A stretch of DNA of 64,000 nucleotides from Herpetosiphonaceae bacterium (GTDB lineage: Bacteria > Chloroflexota > Chloroflexia > Chloroflexales > Herpetosiphonaceae). Positions 33,381 to 42,900 of this stretch are shown in pieces (position 1 is the stretch's first letter; the number at the start of each line of letters is the position of its first letter). The notes under the pieces were generated by a model. It searched no databases and was not told where the DNA came from. It worked only from the letters and a program-made list of their open reading frames with translations. A program made the translations under genes and the position numbers. The stretch is from positions 1 to 64,000 of the forward strand of contig JABXJS010000127.1 in assembly GCA_013538855.1 (NCBI GenBank), in the 5' to 3' direction.

Positions 33381-34121
33381 ATGAACAAATCCCGATCCTT
33401 TATGCTGAGTACAGCGACGGCAATCGCGCTGATGGTAATCATCGGCATGGTTGGCCTGACCGCGGCTCAGCGCACCAGCACAGCTCCACCACCTCCAGCA
33501 GCGCAGGCGATTGACCAAGTGAGCGCTGCGCCGGAGATCACGGTTGATAAAGGCACGGTGCTGCTGCAAGAGCGCTTTGATACACAGCCGGACGCGTGGA
33601 GCTACCGCAACCGGAATATTATCCCCGAGTATCGCATCAACTGGGATGTGCGCGCCAGCAAGCTGGTGGCGAACGCCGGTGCAGCGGGCACCTCGCTGGA
33701 TCAAGAGCTGTATCTTGCGCCGACGATCTTGAAGGGGAGCTATGTGGTGGCGGTGCAGGCCTATCCGCAGAATGGTTTTGTAACCGGGCTGGTGTTTGAA
33801 AGCTCCGATGGCGGCCACTATCTATTCCAGGTGTTTGCTGGCGCTAGCGCCAACCCGCACCGGTACACCCTGCAGCGCTACGATGCGCAGACCGGCGAGT
33901 ATGCGCTCTTGGTAGACCACCAAGATGGCGCAGGGTTTGCCTACAACCAGTGGCAGGAGCTACGGGTTGAGCGTCAAGGTACGACGATCATCTGCTCAGT
34001 TGATGGCAAGGTGGTGATCGAGACCAAAGACGATGTGTTGACGAGTGGTGGCCAAGCGGGCCTCTATGCGATCAACACCGGCACCGTGCTTTTCGACAAC
34101 TTCACCGTGGCGCAGCAGTAG
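33381..34121 (+). CDS. Secreted LamG/DUF1080-like protein
   Basis: A 246-residue secreted protein. The ATG at 33381 opens a signal peptide (STATAIALMVIIGMVGLTAA). After a Pro-rich linker, the mature part is a concanavalin-like beta-sandwich: LLQERFDTQPDAWSYRNRN, VTGLVFESSDGGHYLFQVFA, NQWQELRVERQGTTIICSVD, LYAINTGTVLFDNFTV. The order F...D...W...YLF.V...W..L.V...G..I....DG is that of the DUF1080/family-16-like carbohydrate-binding fold. No catalytic Glu pair is seen. The next secreted gene starts 22 bases later, so the two form an operon. Confidence 0.75.
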   Translation: MNKSRSFMLSTATAIALMVIIGMVGLTAAQRTSTAPPPPAAQAIDQVSAAPEITVDKGTVLLQERFDTQPDAWSYRNRNIIPEYRINWDVRASKLVANAGAAGTSLDQELYLAPTILKGSYVVAVQAYPQNGFVTGLVFESSDGGHYLFQVFAGASANPHRYTLQRYDAQTGEYALLVDHQDGAGFAYNQWQELRVERQGTTIICSVDGKVVIETKDDVLTSGGQAGLYAINTGTVLFDNFTVAQQ

Positions 34122-34143
34122 CGGCCTTGCTTGGGAGGATACC

Positions 34144-36519
34144 ATGAAACAGACGCAGCGCGTCATCGCCTATTTGCTCGTGCTTACTACTGTCTTGGGT
34201 GTCACGCTGTCTGCGGGGACATACGCGGCTGCGCCTGCCAAGGCCGCTGCTGGGGCATGGTCAAGCGCAACACCAATTACAACCGTTGAGCGAGCCTCGA
34301 TTTTTCCCGAGCTTGCTGTCGACTCCAGCGGTGTGGTACATATGATCTTCGAAGAGACATCGACCGATCTGCAGCAGAACTACTCGCTGAAGTACTCGAA
34401 CAACCGCAGCGGCTCGTTTGCCCCGCCGGTGGTTATCTCAGGCAGCGCGATCAAGTTCCAACGCTCGGCGATTGCCGTCTCGACGGTTGGGAGCCAAACG
34501 CGCGTTGATGTGATCTATGCTGGGTCAACAACTGGCCCGCTGCTTGATACGCGCATCTACCACACGTTCTCGCTTGACGGCGGCACGACGTGGTCAACAC
34601 CGCAGAATATCTCGGATACGCTGCCTGGGTTTGTGCCACAGCTGCACATCGACGCGCTCGGGCATCTGCATGTGGTCTTTAGCGCCTATATTGGCTCCAC
34701 GACCGACTCGCTGCTTGCGATCTTCTATACGACGAACGCTGGCAGTGGCTGGAGCGCGCCAGCAAAAATAGCCGAGCGCCAGCAGAACAACTCCTACAAC
34801 AGCTTTCCAACGATTAACTCAACCTTTGTTGATAACGTCGTTACGCTGCATGTGATGTTCATGGGCCAGATTTTGGGCAGCGGCGAGTATGGCAAGTGGG
34901 TCTACTCAATGCGCAAGGTTGGCGCGGGCGACTGGACTGCAGCGCAGGTGCGCGGCACCACCGGCGCAAACTTTCCGACGATCGCGACCAATGGCGCGGT
35001 CGTCTATGCAGCCTGGCAAGGTGTGACCCAAGATCAAGGCACCAACACCGAGATCTACTACAGTGTTTCGACGGACAATGGCCTAAACTGGAGCCAGCCA
35101 GTGCAGCGCAGCAACGGCACCGACCCGCAGAGCAACCGACCAAAACTTGCGCGGGCGCAGGACAACAGCCTGATGCTGGTGTGGGAGGATGTGTTCCAGG
35201 CGCAGGATGGCAATGGCGATATTTGGTACGCCTATGCGCCAGATGCTGCAACCTGGAGCACCGCCGCGCCAGTGTACCAGGCATCCGGCTTCAGCTATGA
35301 AGTGGCGCTGGCCGCCTCGTGTGAGAACTACCACGCGATGTGGCATGACTCGTCGGCAGGCAACGTCTTCCGCATCTTCTTTAGCCAGACCGGGCCGACA
35401 ACCAGCGACCTCTGTACCCCGCCGCCGCCGCCAGTTGACTTCACAGCCTCTACGCCGAACACAACGCCAACCACAAACCCCAATATCACCGTGCAGATCA
35501 GCGATGTGGTTGGCGACCCCGACCAGATGCGCTACAGTCTGACGCCATTTACAGCAGCGAACACCGCCATTCCATGGGTGGCCTTTGCGACATCGTTCAA
35601 CTTGACGGTGCCGAACACGCCGAATATCTGTGCGTATACCGTCTATATCCAGCTGCAAAGCACTGCGACGAGCAAGACCTCGGCGGTTAAGACGGTGACC
35701 GCTGCGGTGGATCGAGCGGTGCAGGCTTCGGCAACGCTGCGCTCGCTTGAGCAGCTCAGCCGCCCGGCTAGCGCTCAGCTGAACAACGCCAGCCAGCCGA
35801 ATGCGCCGGCAGCAGGCAATCCAGCGTTCACACGCTTCTCCACAATTTTCTATAGCATTGGTCAGGAAGGCAGCAGCTGCTCCGGCACGAAGTCGCACAG
35901 CGTCGAGGGCTACGGAGCCACGGCAGCGAGCTATCCAACGTCGGGCTATGTGCCGCTACGCCCCTTCGATGAGAACGCTGATAGCAGCGGTGTGGGCTTT
36001 AATGAGCAGCGGCTTACGCCAACGGCCGTGATCACCGATCAGCTGAACAACGTCAAGACGATCACCACCACGCTGTTCTACGATGATGATCCGCCTGTGC
36101 TGGCGCAGGGAGGCGTGATCACCTCGAGCTCTGGCACGAGCACCAACATCGCGCTGATTGATATCGTGTTTAGCGTGAGCGTCACTGATGAGAGCTACAG
36201 CGACTTTGTGGGGCAGCCAAACGCTGGCTACTGGGGTGCATGGGTGCTAGCCTCCAACTCGGCGACACCGCCGACGCCGGCGCAGTTTGAGCAGTATGGC
36301 GATATTCGTGAGCTGACGCCAGGCACAAAGACGATCAAAGGGGTGGCGCTGGTGAATCTGCTGAACGCGCAGATGCGCCAGGCTGGCCCGCGCTTTGTCC
36401 ATGTACACTTTCTCGATGGCGCAGGCAACTACACCGAGGATGTGCTCACCTCGCCGCAGATCACGCTGGAGGCTGGGTTTAGCTATCCGAAGCTGCGGCT
36501 GCCGCTGATCTTGAAGTAG
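34144..36519 (+). CDS. Secreted sialidase-like (BNR) propeller protein
   Basis: A 791-residue secreted protein with GGGAGG about 5 bases before the ATG at 34144 and a signal peptide (VIAYLLVLTTVLGVTLSAGT). Residues about 35-420 hold sialidase/BNR-type repeats (FSLDGGTTWSTPQNIS, VSTDNGLNWSQPVQRS, LAVDSSGVVHMIFEE). The Arg triad and other catalytic residues of true sialidases are not evident, so it is more likely a binding or structural propeller. The C-terminal half contains Ig-like domains (TITTTLFYDDDPPVLAQGG) and ends YPKLRLPLILK, a variant of the shared C-terminal tail. Terminator downstream. Confidence 0.78.
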   Translation: MKQTQRVIAYLLVLTTVLGVTLSAGTYAAAPAKAAAGAWSSATPITTVERASIFPELAVDSSGVVHMIFEETSTDLQQNYSLKYSNNRSGSFAPPVVISGSAIKFQRSAIAVSTVGSQTRVDVIYAGSTTGPLLDTRIYHTFSLDGGTTWSTPQNISDTLPGFVPQLHIDALGHLHVVFSAYIGSTTDSLLAIFYTTNAGSGWSAPAKIAERQQNNSYNSFPTINSTFVDNVVTLHVMFMGQILGSGEYGKWVYSMRKVGAGDWTAAQVRGTTGANFPTIATNGAVVYAAWQGVTQDQGTNTEIYYSVSTDNGLNWSQPVQRSNGTDPQSNRPKLARAQDNSLMLVWEDVFQAQDGNGDIWYAYAPDAATWSTAAPVYQASGFSYEVALAASCENYHAMWHDSSAGNVFRIFFSQTGPTTSDLCTPPPPPVDFTASTPNTTPTTNPNITVQISDVVGDPDQMRYSLTPFTAANTAIPWVAFATSFNLTVPNTPNICAYTVYIQLQSTATSKTSAVKTVTAAVDRAVQASATLRSLEQLSRPASAQLNNASQPNAPAAGNPAFTRFSTIFYSIGQEGSSCSGTKSHSVEGYGATAASYPTSGYVPLRPFDENADSSGVGFNEQRLTPTAVITDQLNNVKTITTTLFYDDDPPVLAQGGVITSSSGTSTNIALIDIVFSVSVTDESYSDFVGQPNAGYWGAWVLASNSATPPTPAQFEQYGDIRELTPGTKTIKGVALVNLLNAQMRQAGPRFVHVHFLDGAGNYTEDVLTSPQITLEAGFSYPKLRLPLILK

Positions 36520-36550
36520 CGCTCCCAACCTGCATTCTGACGTCTGCTTG

Positions 36551-36583
36551 CAGCGAGATGGCTCATTGCCATCTCGCTGTTTT
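36551..36583 (+). terminator. Rho-independent terminator
   Basis: Perfect 12-bp stem CAGCGAGATGGC / GCCATCTCGCTG with TCATT loop, followed by TTTT. Confidence 0.9.
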
Positions 36584-36805
36584 GTGTGCCGACTGCGTGC
36601 GCTTGGTCGTGTGCGCACCGTCACGCCGTCCGCCCCAACAATGGATGTAAGCAGCGCGCCATCTGGCGTGTGCGGCAGGCAAGTACGAGATGACAGTGAT
36701 CGTTACTGATGCGAGCACGCCCGGATAATCAACATCCGCCGTTGCCATGGTGCAGAAAGCCGATAGTGTCGCTGCTGGAGAATGCATAGACCAACCGATT
36801 GCAGT

Positions 36806-37174
36806 CTAGCGGTGGTTGTATAGCTCGATCTGCCAGCGCCACTCGGAGTGGTCGTCGGCGTGCCACCACGAGATTAATGTGCCGACCTCGCCGCCTGGCA
36901 AGATGATCAGGCTGCCGAGGTCGGCATCTGTTGGCCAGATATCTGTGCGCTCAATCGTACCGGCGCGGCGGGTGAGGCGGGTGATCGGCGTGTCGGCGGT
37001 GGCCGCGAGGTCTTGGCCCCGGGCGAGCACCTGCTGGTCGGCATCGCGCACAGTCACAGTGAGCACAGGCGGTGCGGCGTGGAGCAGCAGGGTGTCGGTT
37101 GGGTCAAGCTGCCCGCGAGCGACGGGCAGGCCGGTGGCGGCGGCCTTCGGGTACCAAATATCCCACTCGTGCAT
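36806..37174 (-). CDS. Small conserved hypothetical protein
   Basis: A 122-residue protein with AGGAGG 5 bases before the ATG. It has no signal peptide or membrane helix. The sequence is mostly beta (PPVLTVTVRDADQQVLARG, ADLGSLIILPGGEVGTLISW) with a Trp/His/Asp-rich end (WWHADDHSEWRWQIELYNHR) that could hold a metal or ligand site. I believe similar proteins exist in other Chloroflexota but cannot verify it. Function unknown. Confidence 0.7.
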   Translation of the reverse strand: MHEWDIWYPKAAATGLPVARGQLDPTDTLLLHAAPPVLTVTVRDADQQVLARGQDLAATADTPITRLTRRAGTIERTDIWPTDADLGSLIILPGGEVGTLISWWHADDHSEWRWQIELYNHR

Positions 37175-37226
37175 TCGAACCTCCTAGCTTAATCTAGCGG
37201 CTGACGAGCAAGATACGATCCAGAGC

Positions 37227-37267
37227 CAGCCGCCGCGCTCGATAGCATTGATCGAACACGGCGGCTG
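37227..37267 (-). terminator. Branched hairpin after the propeller/Calx-beta gene
   Basis: Outer CAGCCGCCG / CGGCGGCTG and inner TCGAT / ATCGA stems. It lies 26 bases past the stop at 37293; no T-run. Confidence 0.5.
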
Positions 37268-37292
37268 TGGTATCGATATGGTTTGGTTGACT

Positions 37293-39677
37293 TTAGCGTG
37301 ATGCCCAGATCAGTGATAGGATATTGGGCTGCTGAACATCCCAGTTGATCGGCTGTTTGTTGCTGCCGACAGTGTGCAGGTTAATCGACGAACCATTCGC
37401 TGTCGCGATCGCTTGTGCGTCGGGAGACCACGCTAGCGCGCCGCTGGTGTTAAAGTTCTGATTGAGCAGGCGTGTGTTTTGTCCATTGCTATCAATAAGA
37501 TAGATCTGGCCTGCGTTGTAGGCGATAGTTTGTCCATCTGGCGACCAGGTAGGCTGTTTTTCTTCCACTGCTGGCGTGAGTGTGAGTGGGGTAAGCTGTT
37601 GCGATGACAGGTCGAAGATGTACAAGTCACTGTAGATCTGATTCTGCTTGACGAGCGACAATACGACCTTGGTGCCGTCGGGCGAGATATCCATGTCGGC
37701 TACGTCTTTGACATCTGCTTCGAACGTGTAGATAGTTTGCAGGGCCGCCGTGTTAAGGGTGTGGATAACCAAGCTGTAGTTTGTCGTCTGGAAGGTGGCG
37801 GGGTCAACGGTGCGAGCATCGGCGATGATTTGGTTGGTGTTGGGCATCCAGCGTGCGTGGTTGTAGGAGGTTAGCTGTGAATCAGTGAGTTGCTGCAGCC
37901 CACTGCCATCACGATTAATCCTAAAGAGCTGGTATAGACTGCCTGGTATCTGCGTGCTTGGCGTAAGCCGTGAGAACACAATCTGCTGGCTGTTTGGCGA
38001 CCAGTCACCGAGGATTGTGCTTACACCTGATTGGCTGGTATAGGTGTTGATCGGTGTTGATACCTGCTGGAGTGGATCAAAGACAAAAATGGTTGCCTGT
38101 GGCGATCCTCCTGCCACGTTGGCGTAGGCAAGGGGCGCAGATTGGCCATTGCCATTGGCTGAGCCGACAGTTGGCAAGAACACCAGCTGGGTGCTTGGCA
38201 GATCGAACGGATCGACGATGGTGACAGTTGCAGATGCCCGCGTGCCCAGCTGTAGTCCAGCGGTGGCGCTGATCTGCACCGTGAAGCTGCGTGTGCCAGT
38301 GTGGGCTTGATCATCAATGAGCGGAATGGCGACTGTCTGTGCTGCGGTGCAGGGCGCAATGCTGAGCTGTGTTGCGGTGGCGATGTAGTCGACGCCAGCG
38401 AACGCCGAGCCATCGCTGGTAGAGATGCTGACAGTCGTGGTGATCAGCGCTGGGTTATTGAGCTGAAGCGTGAGCGTGACACTCCCGTGCTCCTCCTCTG
38501 CCGTAACCTCTGCGGCTGTAAACTCAACGACTGCAGCATGGCGCTGAAGTATGGTGCCGTTACCGCCGATCAACATATCATTGGCTGACAGCCCATCCAT
38601 GGCGTTGACAAATGTTGCAGGCTCGGTAGCGATCCAGTTTGTGCCATCCCAGCGATTGGCGACGCTCTGGAAGGGCGTATAGCCAGCGATCCAAACCTGA
38701 TCCGGGCCAAATACTTTAACGCGGGTGTAGGATGCCAGGCCGCCGCTGTACGCTGGCGTGCTAAGATCATACTCCCACTCTGTGCTATTCCAGCGTAGCA
38801 CGATTGGCGTTTGTCCTTGGGGTGTGCCGACAGCCCAGCGCTCGGAGCCATTGACGGCGATATCGGTGATCTCGCCGTTGATAGCACCATCGTTTGTAGC
38901 GGTGACCGTCCATGTGCCGCCGCTCAAGTGGAAAATAGCCGGGAATGAGAATGAGCGGCTTGCATTAAGGTAGCTGCCGCCGATCCAGACCTCGGTGCTG
39001 TTTGCGGCTTGCACCGTGTTGAGGTGAAACAGATCGCCACCGGCGGCTGGCAGGCTTACTTCGCTCCAGGCCAGGCCGTTCCAGTGCAGCACGAATGCCG
39101 CGCCGCCATCTTCGTCACCTACAAGCCAGATATCGTTGCTGGCGGTGCCGGCGATATCGCGCACAGTCATGGTGTTGTAGGTGATGGGCAGTGTGTGCTG
39201 AAGCCAGCTGTTCGGGCTTGTTTGTTCAAGAATGAGCGGTAGACCAGCATCGGTTTTGCCGATGGTCCACAGTGTACCGTCGATGTCGGCGAGTGCGTTG
39301 AGGCGACCAGTGCTCGTGATTGACGTGTCCTGGTGCCAAACGTCGCCGTCCCAGTGCAGCACAAGCGGGCTGTTGTTGGGACTGCCTAGACTGTATACAC
39401 CGACAGCCCATGCAGCGCTGGGGCCGCGGTAGATGAGATCATTGACGCCTTCCTGGCCGTAGCCAAACGTTTTGTTGGCGATGGTTGTCCAGGCTGATGC
39501 GCAATCATTGAGGCTGCGGTTGGCTGAGCTTGATTTCAGCGGCAGCTTGGCGTGTGCTGATGCTGAACGATAAGAGGAACGGATAGCTGAGGTAGCAGCC
39601 TGCCCGTCTGTCGGCTGCATAAGCAGACCCGAGCACAGCATGAGGATGAACACAGCGAGGACGATACGCTTTGACAT
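37293..39677 (-). CDS. Secreted propeller / Calx-beta / TolB-like protein
   Basis: A 794-residue secreted protein with a signal peptide (VLAVFILMLCSGLLMQPTDG). Residues about 60-380 form a propeller of WxG/'W.AVG' blades (AWAVGVYSLGSPNN, DIWLVGDEDGGAAFVLHWNG, VWIAGYTPFQSVANRWDG). Residues about 390-490 are a Calx-beta domain (STSDGSAFAGVDYIA, SIAPCTAAQTVAIPLIDD). Then comes TQLVFLPTVGSANGNG, which resembles the C-terminal tail of other secreted proteins here but is internal. A TolB/PD40-type propeller follows (GDWSPNSQQIVFS, WSPDGQTIAYN, LAWSPDAQAIA). It looks like two formerly separate proteins joined at the old tail. Ribosome site GAGAGGG precedes the ATG. Surface location inferred. Confidence 0.8.
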   Translation of the reverse strand: MSKRIVLAVFILMLCSGLLMQPTDGQAATSAIRSSYRSASAHAKLPLKSSSANRSLNDCASAWTTIANKTFGYGQEGVNDLIYRGPSAAWAVGVYSLGSPNNSPLVLHWDGDVWHQDTSITSTGRLNALADIDGTLWTIGKTDAGLPLILEQTSPNSWLQHTLPITYNTMTVRDIAGTASNDIWLVGDEDGGAAFVLHWNGLAWSEVSLPAAGGDLFHLNTVQAANSTEVWIGGSYLNASRSFSFPAIFHLSGGTWTVTATNDGAINGEITDIAVNGSERWAVGTPQGQTPIVLRWNSTEWEYDLSTPAYSGGLASYTRVKVFGPDQVWIAGYTPFQSVANRWDGTNWIATEPATFVNAMDGLSANDMLIGGNGTILQRHAAVVEFTAAEVTAEEEHGSVTLTLQLNNPALITTTVSISTSDGSAFAGVDYIATATQLSIAPCTAAQTVAIPLIDDQAHTGTRSFTVQISATAGLQLGTRASATVTIVDPFDLPSTQLVFLPTVGSANGNGQSAPLAYANVAGGSPQATIFVFDPLQQVSTPINTYTSQSGVSTILGDWSPNSQQIVFSRLTPSTQIPGSLYQLFRINRDGSGLQQLTDSQLTSYNHARWMPNTNQIIADARTVDPATFQTTNYSLVIHTLNTAALQTIYTFEADVKDVADMDISPDGTKVVLSLVKQNQIYSDLYIFDLSSQQLTPLTLTPAVEEKQPTWSPDGQTIAYNAGQIYLIDSNGQNTRLLNQNFNTSGALAWSPDAQAIATANGSSINLHTVGSNKQPINWDVQQPNILSLIWASR

Positions 39678-39871
39678 AGAACCCTCTCTCTAAAAAGAAA
39701 CTCAACATCGAACGTGAAGCGCACAGACAGTACGCAGTCCATCCGCGAATGTTGCTGACTGCGTCGGCTGACGTTCAGCCATACAAAACACCAATCGGCG
39801 CGTGTGCCGGTTGGTGCAGCGCTACTATACCATAGCTTGATATGCCAGCGCGCACTGCTGACGGATGGCGC

Positions 39872-39914
39872 AAAAAGAGCAGCACCTGGATCAAAACCTG
39901 ATCCAGGTGCTGCT
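39872..39914 (-). terminator. Rho-independent terminator of the lipase/NHL gene
   Basis: Perfect 16-bp stem AGCAGCACCTGGATCA / TGATCCAGGTGCTGCT with a 5-base loop. On the minus strand it is followed by CTTTTT, 30 bases past the stop at 39944. Confidence 0.9.
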
Positions 39915-39943
39915 GTCGGCTGAGGGTGGTGGGTTATGGGCGG

Positions 39944-42900
39944 CTAGCGTGTATTTTGGGCCACGAACGGGAAGAACATCAGCCCTCGCTGTGGCGCGTC
40001 GGGATCGAGCGCCACGATAACGGTATCGCGGGCGAGCGTGGCATTGAGCGGGCTGCTCAGGTGCACGCTGAACGATCGGCCGCCCTGGGCCTGTGGCAGC
40101 AGCGGCACCTGGATGCTGCGCTGGCGCATGCCCGGCGCGAAGGTGAGCGTGCCGCTGGTCTGCGTGTAGTCCACACCAGCGCTGGCGCTGCCGTCGCTGG
40201 TGGCGTAGGCCACAGTGACTGTCTGGCCAGATGTGGCGGCCAGCTCGACTGTGACAAGCGCAACGCTGGAGCGCGGATCGACGCTGACGGTGCTGGTGAT
40301 GAAGCCGAGCGCTGGCGCTGGATCGTCGTCCAGCAGCGTGATGGTGGCCATGCTCGGCGTGCCGATGGTGGCGCTGATCGGATTGCTGAGCTGGATGCGA
40401 ATATCCTCGCTCGCCTCGTCAAGCGCGTCGTCGATGGTGGTGACGGTGATCACCGCCGTGCGCTGGAAGGGTGCGAAGGTGAGCGTGCCGTTGAGCGGCT
40501 GGTAGTCGGCTCCAGGCGTGGCTGTGCCGCCGACGCTGGCGTAGGTCAGCGTGGCCGTGACCGATGAAGGCATGTCGAGCGTGACCGCCACGGTGAGCGG
40601 CTGTGTGCTCTCGGAACTGCTGGCTGTCGCAGGCTCGAAGCGCGCCTGCGGGTAGCTGCGATTGACCACGACGCGGCGGGTTGTGGTGCTGCGATTGCCG
40701 GCGCAGTCGCGGGCCTGGGCCGTGAAGTCGTAGGAGCCAGGCGCGAGGCTTAGCGTCGTGCTGTAGGTCTGATCGGCCGGGTTGTAGGGTGTGACAATGC
40801 CGTTGATATCCACGCCGCAGATGGCGTTGTCGCTATCGGTGGCGGTGCCCTGCAGCAGCACATCGACGCGGGTGCTTGTGCTGGGTAGCGCTGGCGTTGG
40901 CGCGGCCAGCGTGATCGACGGCGGCGTCATGTCGGCGACGAACAGATCGACGACCAGCGTCTGGATCTCGGCGCAGCCAGCGCCATCGCTGACGCTGACG
41001 GTCACCGTGCGCGCTGTGGGCGCGAGCGTGAGCGGCACATTCAGCGTGGTGTAGCCGTTGAGATCGACGGTGGAGGTGTAGGCGCTGCCAACATCAGGCG
41101 TGATGGTGATCAGCGCTGGGCCATTGCCGTACAGCGCGAGGCGCGTGCTGAGCGGTGCGCTGCGGCTGGTGCCGATAATCTCGGCCCGAACCAGATCGAC
41201 GCTGCCGCGCTGCACATAGGTGATGGTGCTGCCAAGCTGCACACCGCGTAGCGACTTCAGGAATACCTGTAGCTCGCCGCTGCCGAGCTGGTTTTCCGGC
41301 AGCTGGAGCTGGAGCGTGACGTTTTGATGGCCAGGGTGCAGCTGGATGGGCGTGCTGTTGAGCACGGTGGCCAGCTGGCCATTGAGCGTTGCGGTTGGCG
41401 AGACCACCACCGAGGTGTGGCTCTCGATGTCCATCTGCACCGTGACGCTGGGCGTACAGGCCCCGGCGTCGCTGACGCTGATCTCAGCGATGGTGGCCTG
41501 CGGCCCCTCGATATCGAACGGCACCGGCCGCCACTCGCCATTGACGAAGAGATCGAGCACATAGCGGCCGCGTGGCGTGTCCTCAGGCAGCGGAATGTCA
41601 AACGACCAGCTGCCGGTAGGTGTGTCGTCCAGGTCGATGAAGGCCGCGTCTTCCAACGGCATCGTGTAGTGGTGCGCTGAATAGAGCGTGTAGCCGCCGA
41701 GGCTGTTGGGCAGCCACAGCTCGGCTGAGGTGATCGGGCCAGTGATGACGAGCTGGCCGGTGACGGTCATACCGGCGACAGCGTGCAGCGGCGTTAGCTC
41801 GACATAGGCATCACCGAGATGGACATTGACCGGGCGGCTGTCGATGATCGGCTGGTAGGCCGGGTCCTCGGTCGCCTGATTGTCGGCGCTGAGGAAGGCG
41901 GTGACGCGGCCAGCCCCGATGTTGGCCGTGAGCGGCACGGTGGTGACGAGCGTTGCGTGCGGCAGCAGCTGCACCGTTTGGGTGATCGTCTCCTCGCCGT
42001 AGCGCACGCTGAGCACCGCTGGCGCAGCGAGGCCCGAGGTTTCGGTGACGATCACGGTGGCGTCGAACTGGTCGGCGTGCGGGATGCTGGCGCTTGGCAC
42101 GGTTAGCTCTAGTCCGGCGGACCAGCACTGCACGCTGATCGGCTGCGTTACCGCGTCGTCGCCAGCGGTGACGATCAGATTGAACTCACCAGCGGGCAAC
42201 GTGGCCGGAACGCTGAAGGCGAGCGTTGATGTGAGCCAGCCAGTCTCAGTGAAGACCAATGGGCGCTGGATCATGCTCTCCAGCCCGGCGACCTGGAGCA
42301 CCTGCGCGCCAGGCCCGGTCGATTGGACGCCGACCTGCACCTGGAAGCTCGTGCCACAGACCGCTGGCTGCGGCGTGACGATCACGTTGCGGATGGTTAC
42401 GTCCGCCTCGATGTCGCCCTCTGGCGGGGCGGGAGCCTGCGCACCGGTGATGCTCAGCGTGACGTTGAGCAGGCGATTGAGATCGCCGGAGATGCTGACC
42501 GGGATGGTGTAATCGCCGTTCGGCGCAGCGGCGGGGATGGGCGCTTGCAGCGTGACGATAGCAGCGCTGTTCGCCGCTAGATCAAGCTCCTGCGTGATGA
42601 CGCCAGGGATGCTCACATCGACGTAGGCCGGAACGACGCTGGTGTTGGAGACCGGCACCGTTAGCGTGGCCCATGCGCCTGGCTCGGCCACAGGATCGAC
42701 CGCCTGCGCAGGCCCAGCGGTGAGCATTGGCGCAATGGCGGTGACGGTAACGCTGGCCGTGTCGGTGCTGCTGCTGACGCTGATCTGGTGCTCGCCAGCG
42801 CTGGCAGGCTGCACGACAAAGCTAAAGTCGGCCACAGCGCCTGGCGCAAGATCAGGGAAGCTGATCGCTGGCAGCGACGCGCCGTTGTCGCTGACGCTGA

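Noticed and set aside
34144-36519. True sialidase activity for the BNR-like protein
   Set aside because: Repeat blades are visible but the catalytic Arg triad and Tyr/Glu pair could not be located.
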